The notes beneath the pieces were generated by a model, which worked only from the letters and a program-made list of their open reading frames with translations, ran no database searches and was not told where the DNA came from. Source: Nonomuraea sp. (GTDB lineage: Bacteria; Actinomycetota; Actinomycetes; Streptosporangiales; Streptosporangiaceae). Taken from it: a stretch of DNA of 8,917 nucleotides. Shown in pieces: positions 6,513 through 8,917 of the stretch. Position 1 is the first letter of the stretch. Each line of letters opens with the position of its first letter. The stretch lies in assembly GCA_013362835.1 (NCBI GenBank), contig JABFVJ010000223.1, positions 1 to 8,917 on the forward strand. Reading direction: 5' to 3'. A program made the translations under genes and the position numbers.

Positions 6513-7211
6513 ATGGAGCCCGCGAATTACGTGGTCAGCCCCGCATTCGACACTTCCGACGCCGTCGTCTTCGTCCCGGGACTGGGAGGCCGCACCAAGT
6601 TCGTCGACCGGTGGAACGAGCCCGGCCTGAGCCCCGTCATCCGCCGCGCGAACTGGAGCGAGCCCATGCGGGTGCCCTCCGTCGACGAGCGCGGCGCGGC
6701 GCTCGCCTCCCTGATCGAGGCGGCGGACGTGGCCGGCGTCGTCCTCGTCGGCCACAGCATGGGCGCGCTGGTCTGTCTGGAAGCCGGCCGCCGCCTGGGA
6801 GGACGGCTGCGCGGCGTCGTCGTCATGTGCCAGTACCCGCCGCACCGCACGCCTCTGTCACCGCTGGCGCAGCTGCCCGACCGGGCGCTGGCCGAGGAGA
6901 TCGAGGCGCCGCCGCACATCGTGGGTACGGCGGCGCTCGCCGACTACGCCCGCCTGTGGCGCTCGGAGTACCACCTGCTCAACCGCTACCTGGAGTCCGA
7001 CCCGCGCCCGGTGCTCGACGCGCCGATCGTGGCCGTCGGCGCGCGCGACGACGCCAGCTCCTGGAACGCCGAATGCCTGGGCGACTGGAGCCGGTACACC
7101 ACGGGACGGCTGTCGGTGCACCTGGTCGACGGCGGCCACCAGGTCGTGGAGGAGGTGGCCGCCGCGACGCTGCGCGGGTGGATCGCCGAGCTCACCCCGT
7201 CAGCCGTTTGA
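6513..7211 (+). CDS. Alpha/beta hydrolase, probable type II (editing) thioesterase
   Basis: A 232-aa single-domain hydrolase of type II thioesterase size. The nucleophile elbow GHSMG is at 80-84 (Ser82), the oxyanion region FVPGLGG is at 20-26, the probable acid is Asp179 or Asp180 in GARDDAS, and the catalytic His209 lies in DGGHQVV. Such free-standing thioesterases clear wrongly loaded or stalled acyl groups from polyketide synthase carrier proteins; some release the final chain. Context supports this: the next gene is a type I PKS on the opposite strand, and the two coding ends overlap by 20 bp. The visible PKS C-terminus has no thioesterase domain, so this protein might also release product. 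The ATG has a strong AGGAGA site (6500-6505) seven bases upstream. A general esterase or other alpha/beta hydrolase is the alternative. Confidence 0.82.
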   Translation: MEPANYVVSPAFDTSDAVVFVPGLGGRTKFVDRWNEPGLSPVIRRANWSEPMRVPSVDERGAALASLIEAADVAGVVLVGHSMGALVCLEAGRRLGGRLRGVVVMCQYPPHRTPLSPLAQLPDRALAEEIEAPPHIVGTAALADYARLWRSEYHLLNRYLESDPRPVLDAPIVAVGARDDASSWNAECLGDWSRYTTGRLSVHLVDGGHQVVEEVAAATLRGWIAELTPSAV

Positions 7212-8917
7212 GCTCCAGCCCCAGCGCGGCCACCGTGGGATGGTCGAAGATCACCGCGATGCCGACGTCCACGCCGAACTCCCTGCGGATCTCCTCCACC
7301 AGCCCCACGGCGGTGAAGGAGTCGCCGCCCAGCTCGAAGAAGTCCTCGTCGTCGCCGATCGAGTCCAGGCCGAACTCCGCGCACCACATCGCCGCCAGCC
7401 GCTCCTCGACCGACGCCTGCTCCGAGTCCGGCGCCGCGGCGGGCGCCGGCGGCCGCTCGCGGACGGTACGGCCGGGCACCTCCCTCAGCACCGCGTCCTG
7501 GCCCGCCATCGTGACCGCGACCTGACGGTGGCTGGGCGCCGCCAGGAGGCGCATCAGCATCTCGACCCCGTCGGCGGGCACGATCCCCTCGACGGGGTCG
7601 TCGCGGTTCGCGACCATCGACTCGTCGACGCGGCGCATCGTGAACCCCCTGACCTCGACGGCGACCTCGCCCTGCGGCGTCACGACGTCGATGTCGGCCA
7701 CGATCGTGCCCGGCCCACTCGGGCGGCGCCGGATGTGGCTGTAGGCGAGTGCGGGGATCGGGCGGTGCGCCACGATCGACTGGTAGGCGAAGGGCGCGTG
7801 CGGCGGCTCGCGGTCGGGGTCGCGCGCCAGCGACACGGCGGCGTCGAGCAGGGTGGGGTGCAGCGCGTGCTCGTCGAGCTCGTGGCGGAAGGCCTCGGGG
7901 AAGGTCAGGACGGCGAGCTTGGTGGTGAGGTCGTCGCCGGACGACCACAACTCCTCGCCCGGCCAGTGCGGGCCGATGGTGAACATCCGGTTCCCCGCGT
8001 CGTTCACGGGCACACGCCGGTCGGGCAGCGACGCGCGCAGCCCGTCGAGGTCCACCGTCGCGGCCGGCGTGTCGGCCGTGCGGATCTCGCCCGTGGTGTG
8101 CACGTGGGAGCCGCCGGCGTGCGTCGTGCGGACGGTGAAGCGCCACAGGTCGTCGTGCGGCTCGAAGCCCACCTCCAGCGTCACCGGCCCGGGGGCGGTG
8201 ATCGGCCGGCGGAAGACCATGTGGCGCACCTGCGCCGCCCGCCCGTTGGCCTGCCCGACGGTCTCGCGGTAGGCGCGCAGGACGAAGTCGACCTGCGCCG
8301 TGCCCGGCAGGACGGGGATGCCGTCCATGCGGTGCTCGTCGAGGATCGGGTAGTCCTCGGCCGACAGCGGGACCGACCAGCGGCGCACGCCGGGATCGCG
8401 CACCTGGCGGGCGGCCATGCCGACCTCGGCCCACGACGGCCAGTTGACGGTGACCGTGGCGCAGCCCTCCAGCGGGCCGCGGCGCATCACGGCGTCGAGG
8501 AAGGCGTTGGCCGCGGCGTAGTCGGCGCCGCCGACCAGGCCGCGCAGGGCGGCGCGGCTGGAGAAGGCCACGAAGAAGGCCAGGCCGGGCCGCCCTCGCA
8601 GGATCTCGATGAGCGCCAGGGTGCCGTGGACCTTGGGGGCGAGGGTCGCGGTCATCTGCTCGCGGGTCCTGAACGGGATCATGCCGTCGCCCGCGACGCC
8701 CGCCAGGTGGAAGACGCCGTCGACGTGGCCGAAGGAGTCGAGCACCCGCCGCAGCGCGGAGGCGTCGGTCACGTCGCAGGCCTCGACGTGGCACTCGGCC
8801 CCGAGCGCCCTGACCTCGGCGAGCTCGCCCGGCTCGCGTTCGCCTGCCGTACGGCCCAGCAGGAGCAGGCGGGGCCGCTGCCCGGTCCCGGCCAGGCCGC
8901 GCGCGACCGCCAGCCCG
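7192..8917 (-). CDS. Type I polyketide synthase, C-terminal KR-DH-ACP part (partial, enters from the right edge)
   Basis: The last 574 residues of a modular or iterative PKS are visible; the frame is open to the right edge. A GTG at 8772 is internal, because ketoreductase sequence (GLAVARGLAGTG, LLLLGRT, CDVTDA) continues upstream of it. Counted from the first whole codon, the KR catalytic residues are Ser119/Ser120, Tyr133 and Asn137 in DYAAANAFLDA. A dehydratase domain follows, with His195 in the HRMDGIPVLPG motif and Asp358 in HPTLLDAA. After a linker with a GIVPADGVEMLMRLL block and a Pro/Ala-rich hinge comes an acyl carrier domain with LGGDSFTAV, where Ser533 is the phosphopantetheine site. 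All three active sites look intact. No enoyl reductase or thioesterase is visible, so reduction would stop at a double bond. KR before DH is unusual, and GGDSF is closer to peptidyl-carrier style than the usual PKS DSL. The gene ends tail to tail with the thioesterase gene. Confidence 0.95.
   Translation of the reverse strand, partial: GLAVARGLAGTGQRPRLLLLGRTAGEREPGELAEVRALGAECHVEACDVTDASALRRVLDSFGHVDGVFHLAGVAGDGMIPFRTREQMTATLAPKVHGTLALIEILRGRPGLAFFVAFSSRAALRGLVGGADYAAANAFLDAVMRRGPLEGCATVTVNWPSWAEVGMAARQVRDPGVRRWSVPLSAEDYPILDEHRMDGIPVLPGTAQVDFVLRAYRETVGQANGRAAQVRHMVFRRPITAPGPVTLEVGFEPHDDLWRFTVRTTHAGGSHVHTTGEIRTADTPAATVDLDGLRASLPDRRVPVNDAGNRMFTIGPHWPGEELWSSGDDLTTKLAVLTFPEAFRHELDEHALHPTLLDAAVSLARDPDREPPHAPFAYQSIVAHRPIPALAYSHIRRRPSGPGTIVADIDVVTPQGEVAVEVRGFTMRRVDESMVANRDDPVEGIVPADGVEMLMRLLAAPSHRQVAVTMAGQDAVLREVPGRTVRERPPAPAAAPDSEQASVEERLAAMWCAEFGLDSIGDDEDFFELGGDSFTAVGLVEEIRREFGVDVGIAVIFDHPTVAALGLELKRLTG

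Noticed and set aside
6986..8794. 602-residue minus-strand frame opposite the thioesterase and through the PKS
   Set aside because: Out of frame with the KR, DH and ACP motifs; a shadow of the PKS.
1..8917. CRISPR arrays, tRNA or rRNA genes, insertion sequences, attachment sites
   Set aside because: No regularly spaced repeats, no cloverleaf or rRNA-like sequence, no transposase or integrase motifs, and no terminal repeats were seen by eye.

Overview
This is a very GC-rich, gene-dense window with strong third-position G/C bias and frequent GTG starts. That points to an actinomycete with a large genome (a Streptomyces or Streptosporangiales-like organism). The species cannot be named from the sequence. 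It reads as part of a specialised-metabolite or lipid-mediator gene cluster, and both ends cut through genes.

Left part, minus strand, 4636 down to 1: three genes form a tightly coupled operon. First comes a soluble cytochrome P450 (4636-3356). Its stop overlaps the start of a cyclooxygenase-type heme peroxidase (3359-1785) in an ATGA. The stop of that gene overlaps the GTG start of a large protein (1788 to beyond the left edge) in a GTGA. The large protein carries a class 3 lipase-like domain followed by an acetoacetate decarboxylase-like domain. The peroxidase resembles animal prostaglandin H synthase along its length, including the membrane-binding segment, the fatty-acid-channel residues, the catalytic Tyr and the proximal His. 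Its distal heme His is replaced by Asp.

Centre: a membrane acyl-lipid/acyl-CoA desaturase (4809-5693, plus) diverges from the P450 operon across a 172-bp region with three short inverted repeats. It converges with a TauE/SafE-type (TSUP) membrane transporter (6419-5697, minus), with only 3 bp between their stops.

Right part: an AT-rich divergent promoter region (6420-6512) separates the transporter from a type II thioesterase-like alpha/beta hydrolase (6513-7211, plus). The hydrolase overlaps tail to tail by 20 bp with a type I polyketide synthase (minus, entering from the right edge, ending at 7192). The visible C-terminal end of the synthase is KR-DH-ACP, an unusual domain order.

Working model (inference): lipase, cyclooxygenase-like dioxygenase, peroxide-rearranging P450 and desaturase together look like a bacterial parallel of the animal eicosanoid cascade (release of a fatty acid, bis-oxygenation, rearrangement by a P450). 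The polyketide synthase and its editing thioesterase could supply an unsaturated acyl chain, and the TSUP protein could export a product. Whether the PKS and the oxygenase operon serve one pathway cannot be decided from this window.
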